In this document: piece after piece, positions 8,101-16,492 of the stretch
Position numbering within the stretch: the first letter of the stretch is position 1
Layout: each line of letters starts with the position of its first letter
Source of the DNA: Methylomonas methanica MC09
GTDB lineage: Bacteria; Pseudomonadota; Gammaproteobacteria; Methylococcales; Methylomonadaceae
Assembly (NCBI RefSeq): GCF_000214665.1
Contig: NC_015572.1
Coordinates: 186,001 to 250,000 of the forward strand
Length of the DNA stretch: 64,000 bases
Reading direction: 5' to 3'
Notes under the pieces: model-generated
Told to the model about the DNA's origin: nothing
The model's input: the letters and a program-made list of their open reading frames with translations, nothing else
The model's database searches: none
Made by a program: the position numbers and the translations under genes

Positions 8101-8721
8101 TTAGACGGCAAACAGCCTAATAGACCGCAGCCGGTAAACCACGCGAATACTCAGCAGTACGCCCAGCAGCGCTGCAAAGATAATGGGGTTGGTCAGGTCT
8201 TTTTTGACCAGCCACCAGTAATGCACTACGCCGCCGATGGCGCTGGGGTAAATCAGGGTATGCAGCATGCGCCAGTATTTGCCGCCCAGCCGGCGGATCA
8301 TATTGTCGGTGGAGGTGACGGCCAGCGGGATCATCAACAAAAAGGCCGGGAAGCCAACGGTAATGTAAGGCCGCTTGACGATGTCCTTAAGTATGTCCTG
8401 CCAATCGAAAAACTGGTCCAGCACCAGATAAGTCAGAACGTGCAGGCAGCCGTAAAAGAATGCGAACAAGCCCAGCATGCGCCGCAATCGTACCGGCCAC
8501 AACCAGCCCGACAGCTGCCTGAGCGGGGTTGGGGTCAAGGTAATCAGCAGAAAAGTCAGCGTCCAGTAGCCGGTGATGTGGCTGATTTTTTCGATGGGAT
8601 TGGCGCCCAATTCGTCCCGATAAGCACCCGCGCAAAGCTTGAACAAGGGGAGCAAGGCCAGCATAAATACGACCACTTTGATCCGGCCCAGAGTTTTGTT
8701 GCCGAGGTTTTTGATCGACAT
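8101..8721 (-). CDS. msrQ: MsrQ, heme-binding membrane subunit of the MsrPQ methionine sulfoxide reductase
   Basis: Passes electrons from the quinone pool or flavin reductases through heme b to the periplasmic MsrP, which repairs oxidised methionines. 206 residues with about six membrane helices; conserved stretches include ITGYWTLTFLLITLTPTPLRQL, RRMLGLFAFFYGCLHVLTYL (heme His) and RRLGGKYWRMLHTLIYPSAI...VVHYWW. It begins 2 nt after the msrP stop, so the pair is one operon. A large open frame on the opposite strand is a shadow. Confidence 0.93.
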   Translation of the reverse strand: MSIKNLGNKTLGRIKVVVFMLALLPLFKLCAGAYRDELGANPIEKISHITGYWTLTFLLITLTPTPLRQLSGWLWPVRLRRMLGLFAFFYGCLHVLTYLVLDQFFDWQDILKDIVKRPYITVGFPAFLLMIPLAVTSTDNMIRRLGGKYWRMLHTLIYPSAIGGVVHYWWLVKKDLTNPIIFAALLGVLLSIRVVYRLRSIRLFAV

Positions 8722-8723
8722 GC

Positions 8724-9653
8724 TTAGAAATATTTTTGCAGATCCATGCCGGCATACAGCGGCGCTACTTCGTCTGCATAACCGTTGAACATCAGGGTTT
8801 TACGCTTTAAAAATTCGCCGATGCGCCGCTCCTTGGCCTGACTCCAGCGCGGGTGATCCACTTCCGGATTCACGTTGGCATAAAAACCGTATTCGTTGGG
8901 GCCGGCTTTCATCCAGCTGGTGGTGGGCTGTGTTTCCAGCAAACGAATACTGACGATCGACTTGGCGCTTTTGAAGCCGTATTTCCAAGGCATCACCACC
9001 CGCACCGGAGCGCCGTTTTGCTTGGGCAACACTTCGCCGTACAAGCCCAGCGTCAGTAAAGTCAACGGGTGCATGGCCTCGTCCATGCGCAATCCTTCCC
9101 GATACGGCCAGTCCAGCACGGGGTATTTTTGCCCCGGCATTTGCGCGGGGTCATGCAGGCTGACGAATTCGACGTATTTGGCGTTGCCGGTGGGTTCTAC
9201 CCGTTTCAGCAGTTCGGCCAACGGAAAACCCACCCAGGGTACTACCATCGACCAGGCTTCCACGCAGCGCAACCGGTAAATCCGCTCTTCCAGCGGCGCC
9301 ATTTTTAAAATGTCGTCGATATCGAACACTTTGGGTTTGTGCGCTTCGCCTTCAACGGACACCGTCCAAGGCCGGGTCTTTAAAGTGCCGGCGCGTTCGG
9401 CCGGGTCGTCCTTGCTGGTGCCGAATTCGTAAAAGTTGTTGTATGAGGTAACGGCTTTAAGCGAGGTGAGTTCTTCCGCTGTGCTGTATGGGGATTTTTT
9501 CAAGTCGCCGAGGCTGGCAGCCCAAAGCGCTTGAGGCAGTAACGCCGCCAAAGACGCAGCGCCGGCGGTTTGCATGAACTTGCGGCGGGCATCAAACAAG
9601 TGTTTGGGGGTGATTTCCGAAGCGGGTATCGCGGGGATTTTATACGGTTTCAT
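8724..9653 (-). CDS. msrP: MsrP, periplasmic molybdopterin methionine sulfoxide reductase
   Basis: 309 residues with a Tat signal ([20 protein letters not shown]) and the sulfite-oxidase-type molybdopterin fold. The Mo ligand Cys is in [11 protein letters not shown]; other family blocks are [27 protein letters not shown] and [15 protein letters not shown]. It repairs both R and S methionine sulfoxides in envelope proteins with MsrQ. It lies next to the bufferin operon and near a metal-efflux operon, in line with a region devoted to envelope oxidative and metal stress; no dedicated regulator such as a two-component pair is beside it. Confidence 0.94.
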   Translation of the reverse strand: MKPYKIPAIPASEITPKHLFDARRKFMQTAGAASLAALLPQALWAASLGDLKKSPYSTAEELTSLKAVTSYNNFYEFGTSKDDPAERAGTLKTRPWTVSVEGEAHKPKVFDIDDILKMAPLEERIYRLRCVEAWSMVVPWVGFPLAELLKRVEPTGNAKYVEFVSLHDPAQMPGQKYPVLDWPYREGLRMDEAMHPLTLLTLGLYGEVLPKQNGAPVRVVMPWKYGFKSAKSIVSIRLLETQPTTSWMKAGPNEYGFYANVNPEVDHPRWSQAKERRIGEFLKRKTLMFNGYADEVAPLYAGMDLQKYF

Positions 9654-9783
9654 GTAGCGTTCCTGAATAATGAGTGGCCGGCATTTGTCTGTTACGTTGG
9701 TCTACGTTAATAGCGGATACGGATTTTGTAAGTAAGTTCCGCTTCCCGCTGCAATTGATTGGCGTATGCAACGTTCGACAGGC

Positions 9784-10269
9784 TTAATGCGCCGCTCTAA
9801 GAAAACGTGTCTTAAGCCAGGCGTCGAGCGAGCAGTTACCCGGACCGTGCAGCAGACAAACCAGTAGCATTACGCCCCACACCTTATGTCGCTCGATACC
9901 GGCGGCGCCCAAATCGGGGTAGGATACAACCGCGACAATATTGAACACGAACAGCAATGCCGCCGCACCGCGACCGAACAAGCCCAGGGCCAGCAAAACC
10001 GGTCCGCCCAATTCGACTGCCGTTCCCAGCACTGCAGCCATTTCCGGTGGCAGGAAGGGCACGGCGTATTCGTATTCGAACAAGTATAAGGTGCTGTCCC
10101 AAGAGCGCAGCTTGAGTAAACCGGAAATCCAGAACGCATACGCCACCCAGCAACGCAGCAGTAAATCGCCCAGCGGACTTAATCGATTCAGGTTATCGCC
10201 CAGTTTAGTCAGACGATTCAGCGGTTGGGGGTTTAGCGGTTTATAGTAGTTGATATCGAGTGTGTTCAT
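9784..10269 (-). CDS. DoxX-family membrane protein of the bufferin operon
   Basis: 161 residues starting MNTLDINYYKP at 10269. Membrane helices and the family pattern are clear: LLRCWVAYAFWISGLLKLRSW, PEMAAVLGTAVELGGPVLLALGLFGRGAAALLFVFNIVAVVSYP, HKVWGVMLLVCLLHGPG. The frame continues upstream without a stop to 10710, but that part is antisense-quality sequence over bufC and was rejected. It begins 17 nt after bufC. DoxX genes commonly accompany bufABC; the role there is unknown. Confidence 0.85.
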   Translation of the reverse strand: MNTLDINYYKPLNPQPLNRLTKLGDNLNRLSPLGDLLLRCWVAYAFWISGLLKLRSWDSTLYLFEYEYAVPFLPPEMAAVLGTAVELGGPVLLALGLFGRGAAALLFVFNIVAVVSYPDLGAAGIERHKVWGVMLLVCLLHGPGNCSLDAWLKTRFLRAAH

Positions 10270-10286
10270 ACCAGCAGTGTCCTGAG

Positions 10287-11057
10287 TTAAATAAAATAAT
10301 AGTCGCTCAGCCATCCGCACGATACGCCGTCCCGTAACAGGGCTTCCAGCGAAAAATCGGGCTGCTTGGCCAGTGTCGTTTCGACTGCGTGCAGCAAGCT
10401 GTCGCCGGCGGCCAGAGCGGACAGGCACAAATAGTCGGCCTCGCTCAAGCGGATCATGCAGACTTCCGAATCCGGGCGGAACAACAGTAGCCTGCAGCCG
10501 CCTTGCTTGAGGTCGATCAATTCGTTGTCGGCGCAATCGGGCTGATTCGCGCGCCAGATGCTGTCTAGCGGATACGGCGACGCCATAAACCTGGCGCTCG
10601 GATGCATCTTGAAAGCCAGCCGGACGTAATCGGCCGGATCGACGCGCGCCAAGTCCGGCAACGCCAGTGTTGAGTCGTTTTCCGCATGGTAAGCTTCGTG
10701 AAAAAACCATTCCAGCCGGGCGATATCCGGCAAATACGCCAAGCCGCGCGCGTCGGCAAACTCGGCTATTAGCGCTGCAAATTCGCCGCCGAAGCTCAGC
10801 AGGCAGGCGGATGTCGGCGGCCGGCTATCCAGATAGGCCAGCGCCAGCCGGTTGAAAAAGCCGTCGCCGACCAAGCGATTGACGACCGGATAGAGCTCCC
10901 GCAAGGCCTCGGTCAATCCGGCCAAGGTATTGTTGCGGTAAATCGCCATCCGCTGGTCCGGCGTCAGACCGTTAGCTACAATGCCGTCCGGCACGTCGTC
11001 GCAATCCCGAAACACGAAGCGGGCGAAGTCGCGTTGGGTATCATGCAGCCTGTTCAT
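10287..11057 (-). CDS. bufC: BufC, DUF2063 partner protein for bufferin maturation
   Basis: 256 residues, DUF2063 layout: N-terminal helical domain with FARFVFRDCDDVPDGIVANGLTPDQRMAIYRNN, then RLEWFFHEAYHAEN and a C-terminal domain with LLLFRPDSEVCMIRLSEADY. In known systems this protein is thought to bind the precursor and help present it to the iron oxidase BufB. It overlaps the end of bufB by 17 nt, so the two are coupled. Confidence 0.88.
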   Translation of the reverse strand: MNRLHDTQRDFARFVFRDCDDVPDGIVANGLTPDQRMAIYRNNTLAGLTEALRELYPVVNRLVGDGFFNRLALAYLDSRPPTSACLLSFGGEFAALIAEFADARGLAYLPDIARLEWFFHEAYHAENDSTLALPDLARVDPADYVRLAFKMHPSARFMASPYPLDSIWRANQPDCADNELIDLKQGGCRLLLFRPDSEVCMIRLSEADYLCLSALAAGDSLLHAVETTLAKQPDFSLEALLRDGVSCGWLSDYYFI

Positions 11058-11919
11058 GTTCTTGCCTCAAATAAGCATCCGCTCGCGCGGCTTCGTCACG
11101 CAGGATCTGCCAATCCGGCAGTTCCGCATCCCATTCGATCAAGGTGGGACGGCTGCCGATAATCTCCAGCGCGGTTTGGTAGAGCCGCCAGACTGCCTCG
11201 CACACCGGGCCGTCGTGGGTATCGATCAAGATGCCGCGTTCGCCGACCAAATTCCGACTGTGGCCTGCCAGATGCATTTCCGCCACCCGACCGGCATCGA
11301 TACCGTGCAGATAGGCCAAGGCATTCCAGCCGTGGTTTTGGCAGGACACATACAGGTTGTTGACGTCCAGCAAAATGCCGCAACCGCTTTGCTTGGCCAA
11401 TGCGTTAAGAAATTCCGCTTCGCTGTAGGTCGAAAACCGGTACTCGAGATAGCTGGAGGGATTTTCCAGCAGAATCTGCCTGCCCAAATAATCCTGCACT
11501 CGACTGACCCGCGCCACCAAATGCGCCAATGCCGCGTCCGTGTAGGGGACAGGGGCTAGGTCGTTCAAGTGGCGTCCGCCAAACGAATTCCAGGATAAAT
11601 GTTCCGATACCAAGCCCGGTTCGATCCGTGTGATCAAGGCCTTCAATTGCCGCAGATGTTCGCTGTCCAATTCGTCCACCGAGCCCAGGGACATGCCCAC
11701 GCCATGCAGGGCAAGCGGATATTCCGCCCTGATTGCTTCCAGGTATTGCAATGGCGCGCCGCCTTTACCGAAATAATTTTCGCTGTGCACTTCCAGCCAG
11801 CCCGATTTCAGCGGACGGCATAAAGCATCGCGATAGTGTTGCGAGCGCAAGCCGACGCCGGCGCACGTCGGAATGGCGGCAGCTGCGCGACCGGTTTGCG
11901 GATATTCAAGCGATTGCAT
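11041..11919 (-). CDS. bufB: BufB, DUF692 multinuclear non-heme iron oxidase (MNIO)
   Basis: About 292 residues in a TIM-barrel fold that modifies Cys residues of bufferin precursors, in described cases to thiooxazoles. Metal-binding segments of the family are all visible: GWLEVHSENYFG, LHGVGMSLGS, SEHLSW, LLENPSSYL, LLDVNNLYVS, MHLAGHS, DTHDGPV. ATG 11919 is preferred over the GTG directly before it; GAGG lies 8 nt upstream. It starts 15 nt after the second precursor gene. Confidence 0.93.
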   Translation of the reverse strand: MQSLEYPQTGRAAAAIPTCAGVGLRSQHYRDALCRPLKSGWLEVHSENYFGKGGAPLQYLEAIRAEYPLALHGVGMSLGSVDELDSEHLRQLKALITRIEPGLVSEHLSWNSFGGRHLNDLAPVPYTDAALAHLVARVSRVQDYLGRQILLENPSSYLEYRFSTYSEAEFLNALAKQSGCGILLDVNNLYVSCQNHGWNALAYLHGIDAGRVAEMHLAGHSRNLVGERGILIDTHDGPVCEAVWRLYQTALEIIGSRPTLIEWDAELPDWQILRDEAARADAYLRQEHEQAA

Positions 11920-11934
11920 CACGGCAGCCTCTGT

Positions 11935-12201
11935 TTAATTGTCTGCCGGAGCTGTCAGGCTGCCGCCGACGATACGCTGGCAAGTACCCGCCGGCAGGGC
12001 CACAAAGGTATCCGCTTGCTTGTCGGCAAAAGCATGTCCCGCGCAAATATTGGACTGGGTTTTGCAGTCGTTCTTGCCGGCTTTGGCGATGCCGTAACAT
12101 TTCTCCACAGCCGGCATCTCGTCAGCATATGAGACGGCTTGCGAACCCGCGCCGATTACGGCTGCCAAGCCGGCCGCTATAAAGGTGTTGGCATTTTTCA
12201 T
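11935..12201 (-). CDS. bufferin precursor 2 (DUF2282-type, four-Cys)
   Basis: 88 residues: a signal peptide ending near SYADE, then a core with four conserved Cys (EKCYGIAKAGKNDCKT, NICAGHA, GTCQRIVGG). This is the DUF2282/BufA pattern of copper-binding RiPPs that remain in the periplasm. ATG 12201 has a GGAGA box 6 nt upstream. It is directly upstream of bufB and closely resembles precursor 1 (over 75% identical in the core by eye). Confidence 0.9.
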   Translation of the reverse strand: MKNANTFIAAGLAAVIGAGSQAVSYADEMPAVEKCYGIAKAGKNDCKTQSNICAGHAFADKQADTFVALPAGTCQRIVGGSLTAPADN

Positions 12202-12237
12202 GATTGTCTCCACATTCGTATTGTTAAACATCCGAGT

Positions 12238-12263
12238 CGGCCCGAGCGGAAGGTCCCGGGCCG
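12238..12263 (-). other. hairpin between propeller gene and bufferin precursor 2
   Basis: CGGCCCG pairs with CGGGCCG around a 12-nt loop, in the 72-nt gap. No T-run follows on the minus strand, so it may shield an mRNA end or partly attenuate transcription into the modification genes rather than terminate it. Confidence 0.4.
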
Positions 12264-12273
12264 AAAACCCCTG

Positions 12274-13374
12274 TTATTGCACCACCAAACCGGTAACGCC
12301 GGCCGGCAAATCGTCGAAGCTGTCCAGCTTGTTCAGACTGCCGCTTTTTCTGTTGACACGGTATATGCCTATGCTTTGATCGCCGCCGCTGAGCGTATAC
12401 AGCACCGTACCGTCAGGCGCCATGGCCAAATCCGTCGGCCTGATTTCTTCGGCCGCCTTGGAATTCAACAACGACAGATGCCCGGAGCGGTCGATGGCGA
12501 ATGCCGAAATTGCGTTGGCGGGCGTATCCGCGGTGAATGCCAATTTGCCGTTGGGTGTGGTGACCAGCCAGCAAGCGGCCGTTTGATCGACCGCTACAGC
12601 ACCATCGATCAACTGCGCGGTACCGTCTTCCAACAGTTGATAGGCGGAAACCGTGGCACCGTTGACGGCACCCGCTTGCGCTTCCGAAACGAAGAACCGT
12701 TCGCGTTTGCCGAAAGAAAACCCGAATGGTGTGACGCCTGCCGAATCGATGACATGACGTTGGCGGGGAATACCATCGTCGTTCAACGAAAAGCTGGTGA
12801 TTTTATTGGTGGCTTTTTCGGTCACCACCAGGGTTTCCGCGTCCCGGTCGAAACTGATTTGCGCGGGGCTGCTGCCGTCCGCACTGAGTTTGCGGTAGGA
12901 ATTCGGCAGGGGTTTCAGCTTGCCGGTGTAGTGATTGAATGCATAACCGAAGATAGAATCGTCGCCTGAATTCACCACGTAAACCCGGTCGTGGCTAACG
13001 GTAACGCTGACCGGCGTCAGGCCTTTTTCCGCGACCCGGTCGACCAAGGTAAGCCCGTCGCGGCCGATACGGAACACGGACACGTCGTTGCTGCCCGCAT
13101 TGACGGCAAACAGGTAACGCTTGTTGTTGCTTAGCGCCAAAGCGCCTTGGTTACCCAGGCCGCTACCGGTGCCGACACCGCCGGTCGGATAACTACCGGC
13201 CGGTTCCATGTGGCCGTTGCCGTATCGTTCGAACACCAATACTTCGTTCTGATCCGGATTATTGGAAAGGGTATACACCCTATCGTTGGCACCGCCGGGG
13301 TCGGCGTAACCGGTCAACGGCAGCGTCGCGGCCATACAGACCGCGATAGCCGAGAATTTAATACTGTTTTTCAT
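12274..13374 (-). CDS. exported beta-propeller (lactonase-like) protein inside the bufferin operon
   Basis: 366 residues from ATG 13374, with a signal peptide ending LTGYADP and repeated beta-blade motifs (RVYTLSNNPDQNEVLVFE, ALALSNNKRYLFAVNAGSNDVSVF, VSVTVSHDRVYVVNSGDDSIFGY, LAMAPDGTVLYTLSGGDQSIGIY). The pattern is that of the lactonase/6-phosphogluconolactonase seven-blade fold, but whether it has enzymatic activity is unknown. An upstream in-frame extension over precursor 1 was rejected. It sits between two bufferin precursor genes on the same strand. Confidence 0.85.
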   Translation of the reverse strand: MKNSIKFSAIAVCMAATLPLTGYADPGGANDRVYTLSNNPDQNEVLVFERYGNGHMEPAGSYPTGGVGTGSGLGNQGALALSNNKRYLFAVNAGSNDVSVFRIGRDGLTLVDRVAEKGLTPVSVTVSHDRVYVVNSGDDSIFGYAFNHYTGKLKPLPNSYRKLSADGSSPAQISFDRDAETLVVTEKATNKITSFSLNDDGIPRQRHVIDSAGVTPFGFSFGKRERFFVSEAQAGAVNGATVSAYQLLEDGTAQLIDGAVAVDQTAACWLVTTPNGKLAFTADTPANAISAFAIDRSGHLSLLNSKAAEEIRPTDLAMAPDGTVLYTLSGGDQSIGIYRVNRKSGSLNKLDSFDDLPAGVTGLVVQ

Positions 13375-13418
13375 AATGAGAATCTGCAGTGTATGTTTGA
13401 AGGTGAGCCTTAGGTAAA

Positions 13419-13694
13419 TTACATTCCGGCCGGGGCTTCCAGGCTGCCGCCGACGATGCGCTCGCAGGTGCCGGCCGGCAAGGCGATAAAGGCGTCTTTT
13501 TGATTGTCCGTGCCGGCGTGTCCGGCGCAGGCGTTGGATAGAGTTTTGCAGTCGTTTTTGCCGGCTTTGGCAACGCCGTAGCATTTTTCGACGTCGGCCT
13601 TGTCTCCGGCAACGGCTTCGGCCTGCAGAGTCAAGCTACCTAATGCCAGCAAGGAAGCCAGAGCGGTGGATACGGCATGCTTAGTGGATTTCAT
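13419..13694 (-). CDS. bufferin precursor 1 (DUF2282-type, four-Cys)
   Basis: 91 residues from ATG 13694 with GGAGAA 6 nt upstream. Signal peptide (LASLLALGSLTLQAEAVA), then the four-Cys core EKCYGVAKAGKNDCKT, NACAGHA, GTCERIVGG, as in DUF2282 bufferins. It is the first gene after a sigma54-type promoter. The longer start at 13736 would place the ATG almost at the expected transcription start and was rejected. Confidence 0.9.
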   Translation of the reverse strand: MKSTKHAVSTALASLLALGSLTLQAEAVAGDKADVEKCYGVAKAGKNDCKTLSNACAGHAGTDNQKDAFIALPAGTCERIVGGSLEAPAGM

Positions 13695-13760
13695 ATGTGT
13701 TCTCCGATAAAGGTTGGTTTTGTGTGTCCTCAGCAATTACTGCCGGACATCTGTAATAGG

Positions 13761-13775
13761 GCAATCGCCGTGCCA
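13761..13775 (-). promoter_or_regulatory. sigma54 (-24/-12) promoter of the bufferin operon
   Basis: The minus strand reads TGGCACGGCGATTGC, matching TGGCACG-N4-TTGC with no mismatch. Expected start of transcription is about 13749, giving a 55-nt leader before precursor 1. The divergent gene encodes a sigma54 activator with a GAFTGA loop. Confidence 0.85.
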
Positions 13776-13853
13776 ATCTTCGAAAATATAAAATATTTAA
13801 ACAAAATCAGTTAATTAGTGATTTTTTTGCCCTGATTACAGCGGAGGGTCAAG

Positions 13854-13910
13854 CCACCAAAGCCGTACATAATTGCGGCTTCCACCAAATATGGTGGCTT
13901 GCTTTGGTGG
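13854..13910. promoter_or_regulatory. inverted-repeat upstream activator sites for the sigma54 activator
   Basis: CCACCAAAGC (13854-13863) is the exact reverse complement of GCTTTGGTGG (13901-13910). Between them lies a second inverted repeat, CCACCA-AATA-TGGTGG (13882-13897). This gives four CCACCA half-sites 80-135 bp upstream of the sigma54 promoter, the usual enhancer distance, and 66 bp or more before the activator's own start. Confidence 0.72.
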
Positions 13911-13976
13911 GGACGGCTAAAATGCAGGCCGTAACTTCACTGCTTTTTCCGCCCGCAACCCGTCGGTCTGTCGCTT

Positions 13977-15851
13977 ATGCAAACTATTGATTCATCGGAA
14001 TTATCGATTCTGCAAGCTGTCGTCGAAGGTACCCTGCAGACAACCGGGGACGATTTTTTGCGTTCGTTGGTGCGTAATCTGTGCCTGGCCACCGGCGTAC
14101 CCAACGGATTTCTTGCGGAATTTACCGAATCCGGCACCCGGGTGCGATCGCTGGCCTTTTGGACGGAGGGTGAATTTCTGGAACATCAGGAATGGGATCT
14201 GCTCGGTACGCCCTGCGAGGACGTATTACGCGGAAATCTCTGCCATTACCCGTCCGAGCTCAATAAAAAATTCCCGCATGAACAGGGCGTGGAAAGTTAT
14301 CTGGGCGTTCCGCTGCGGGACAGCGGCGGCCGGATTCTCGGCCATCTGGCATTGTTCGACCAAAAGGCCATGCCGGAACAGCCCAAACTGCTGTATACCT
14401 TCAAAATATTCGCGGCCCGGGCGGCGGCGGAACTGAACCGGCTGCGCATGGAAGAGCAATTGCGGCTAAGCGAGAAACGTTATCGGGCGCTGTTCGACGA
14501 AGCTCCGATAGCCTATGTAAACGAGGACAGGGATACCCGTTTTCTGCAAGCCAACCATGCCGCATTGCGCATTCTGGGCATCTCGCCCGAGCAGGTGCCG
14601 GGCATACGGGGCATTTCCCTGGTACCCGATACGCCGGAGGCCCAGGCCCGGCTGCGAGCGGCTTTTGCTTCGGTCGATAAAGGCACCGACAGTGCGGGCG
14701 TGGTGCTGGAGTTGCGCCGCAAGGATAACGGCCGGCCTGTCTGGATTCAATGGTGGTCGAAAGCCGATCTCAGCGGCCAATTCATGCGCACGGTGTTTAT
14801 CGACATTACCGAGCGGGTGTTGATGGAACAGGAACAAGCCAAGTTGCAGGCGCAAAACCAGTATTTGCAGGAAGAAATCAAGTCGACGCATAATTTCGAC
14901 GAAATCGTCGGCCGCAGTCCGGTACTGCAATCTTTATTAAATCAGGTGCAGCGCGTCGCGCAGACCGACGCCTCGGTGTTAATCCAGGGCGAATCCGGCA
15001 CGGGTAAGGAACTGATTGCCCGCGCCATCCATTTCGCCGGCAAACGCAAGAACCAACCCCTGATCAAAGTCAATTGCGCGGCGTTGCCGTCCAACTTAAT
15101 CGAGAGCGAATTGTTCGGCCACGAAAAAGGCGCCTTCACGGGAGCGGTTAATAAGCGCATCGGCCGTTTCGAGCTGGCTGAAGGCGGCACTCTGTTCCTG
15201 GATGAAGTGGGTGAGATTCCGCTGGATATTCAGGTGAAATTATTGCGGGTGCTTCAGGAGCGCGAATTCGAGCGAGTCGGGGGACAAACCCCGATTAAGA
15301 TGAATGTACGGGTGATTACCGCCACCAATCGCAACTTACTGCTGGAAGTGGCGGAGAAAAACTTCCGGGAAGACTTGTTTTACCGGCTGAATGTGTTTCC
15401 CCTTACTACGCCGCCGTTACGCGAACGGCTGGAAGATATCCCGTTACTGGTGGATTTTCTGATCGGCAAATTCGCGCCGAAAATCGGCAAGAAAATTACC
15501 GGTATTGACCCGAAATCCCTGCAACGCCTGCAGGGTTACCGCTGGCCGGGCAATATCCGCGAACTGGAAAACATCATAGAACGCGCCATCATCCTGGCCG
15601 ATGCGTCAACCCTGGAAATCAATCCGGACCAGTTACCGCAAACCGACCTCGAAACCACGCCTGATTTCGCTCCCAGCAGCGACGCCAGCCTCGATTCGAT
15701 AGCCCGCGAACACATTCTCGGTGTGCTGGAGCAGAGCCGTTGGGTTATTGAAGGTCCTAACGGCGCGGCAATCAAACTGGAACTGAAACCCAGTACGCTA
15801 CGTTACCGTATGCAAAAACTAGGCATAGTCAAAACGAAACAGCAAACATAA
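13977..15851 (+). CDS. sigma54-dependent transcriptional activator (GAF-PAS-AAA+-Fis HTH)
   Basis: 624 residues. A GAF domain (about 20-160; [22 protein letters not shown]), a PAS domain (about 165-285), the AAA+ domain with Walker A GESGTGKE (about 338-345), the sigma54-contact loop GAFTGA (385-390), Walker [12 protein letters not shown], and a C-terminal Fis-type helix-turn-helix ([13 protein letters not shown]). No receiver domain, so it senses a small ligand or redox state through GAF/PAS. It is divergent from the bufferin operon, which carries a sigma54 promoter and inverted repeats, so it is the likely activator. The signal is unknown; copper would fit. Confidence 0.93.
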   Translation: MQTIDSSELSILQAVVEGTLQTTGDDFLRSLVRNLCLATGVPNGFLAEFTESGTRVRSLAFWTEGEFLEHQEWDLLGTPCEDVLRGNLCHYPSELNKKFPHEQGVESYLGVPLRDSGGRILGHLALFDQKAMPEQPKLLYTFKIFAARAAAELNRLRMEEQLRLSEKRYRALFDEAPIAYVNEDRDTRFLQANHAALRILGISPEQVPGIRGISLVPDTPEAQARLRAAFASVDKGTDSAGVVLELRRKDNGRPVWIQWWSKADLSGQFMRTVFIDITERVLMEQEQAKLQAQNQYLQEEIKSTHNFDEIVGRSPVLQSLLNQVQRVAQTDASVLIQGESGTGKELIARAIHFAGKRKNQPLIKVNCAALPSNLIESELFGHEKGAFTGAVNKRIGRFELAEGGTLFLDEVGEIPLDIQVKLLRVLQEREFERVGGQTPIKMNVRVITATNRNLLLEVAEKNFREDLFYRLNVFPLTTPPLRERLEDIPLLVDFLIGKFAPKIGKKITGIDPKSLQRLQGYRWPGNIRELENIIERAIILADASTLEINPDQLPQTDLETTPDFAPSSDASLDSIAREHILGVLEQSRWVIEGPNGAAIKLELKPSTLRYRMQKLGIVKTKQQT

Positions 15852-15873
15852 TGCTGGACTTTAGGATATGGCC

Positions 15874-15953
15874 AAAAATAACGTCCTGCAATTCGGCTTG
15901 TGCCGAATCACACGATTATCGTCCCCTCTTTGATAAAGAGGGACGTTATTTTT
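15874..15953. terminator. branched inverted-repeat structure between convergent genes
   Basis: A perfect 13-bp outer stem (AAAAATAACGTCC at 15874-15886 with its complement at 15941-15953) encloses two further hairpins: ATTCGGC-TTGT-GCCGAAT (15891-15908) and CCCTCTTT-GAT-AAAGAGGG (15924-15942). The last shares two bases with the outer stem, so the forms compete. The A/T-rich outer arms give T-runs on both strands, which suits a bidirectional terminator for the activator gene and the RRM gene. Confidence 0.7.
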
Positions 15954-16034
15954 AGCGAAATCCTTAGTCGACTTCCGGGGCGTGCATTTGTTGCCCAAGT
16001 CGCGTGAAAGCCCCGCCGCGTCGCTGTAAGGTAT

Positions 16035-16469
16035 TTAAATGTTTTTGCGGGCAAAGTCTCCGCCGCTAGTGAAACTTTCGGAAATATCCCGCACCAGCTC
16101 AAGGTCCTTGCCGCGGCGGCGGCAGACCTTGCGTCTGTCCGACAAATGCTGGGTAACGGTTATGTTGTGGTTTTGGCGCGGATCGTTGTGCCAATCTCTT
16201 TGCACGTATTGCCTGATAACCACCAATTTACCCTTAAAGCGCTGCCCTTTCAGGCGTTTAATGGCGCGTGCCGCCACCGCGTCGGGCTCCACGCTGACCA
16301 GCCCGTGAAATTCCAGTGCCCTGTACCGCTTGTCTTGCAGTTGAAGGATCGACACGCCGGCGATTCTGCCCGGTTTTCTGAAAAGTCCGCCCTTTATTGC
16401 GGGCCCGACAAAGTCCAAGAGATCGCTGAGTTTAGTGGTGGCGGGTATCCTTCTCAGGAAAATGATCAT
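16035..16469 (-). CDS. RRM-like RNA-binding protein at the end of the metal-efflux operon
   Basis: 144 residues. The N-terminal 100 residues match the N-terminal half of the neighbouring fusion protein: MIIFLRRIPATTKL..FVGPAIKGGLF, EFHGLVSVEPDAVAARAIKRLKGQRFKGKLVVIRQY, an arrangement like a divergent RRM. The tail is highly basic (DRRKVCRRRGKDLE). It begins 23 nt after the fusion gene. It appears to be the RRM part alone, a duplicate without the DUF3240 domain. The RNA target is unknown. Confidence 0.6.
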   Translation of the reverse strand: MIIFLRRIPATTKLSDLLDFVGPAIKGGLFRKPGRIAGVSILQLQDKRYRALEFHGLVSVEPDAVAARAIKRLKGQRFKGKLVVIRQYVQRDWHNDPRQNHNITVTQHLSDRRKVCRRRGKDLELVRDISESFTSGGDFARKNI

Positions 16470-16492
16470 GGTCTGTGCTTTTGCTTACCGCT

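Noticed and set aside
7993..8727. 244-residue open frame on the plus strand
   Set aside because: It is antisense to msrQ, has composition typical of a shadow frame (Gln/His-rich), and msrQ matches a known family throughout.
10270..10710. N-terminal extension of the DoxX gene
   Set aside because: Arg-rich sequence of shadow type overlapping bufC in another frame; the real start is ATG 10269.
12139..12969. 276-residue open frame on the plus strand
   Set aside because: Antisense to the beta-propeller gene, which has a signal peptide and blade motifs; the plus frame has no recognisable features.
9784..13694. Methanobactin operon
   Set aside because: The DUF692 enzyme, DUF2063 partner and four-Cys DUF2282 precursors with signal peptides fit bufferins; there is no short MbnA-type peptide or MbnC.
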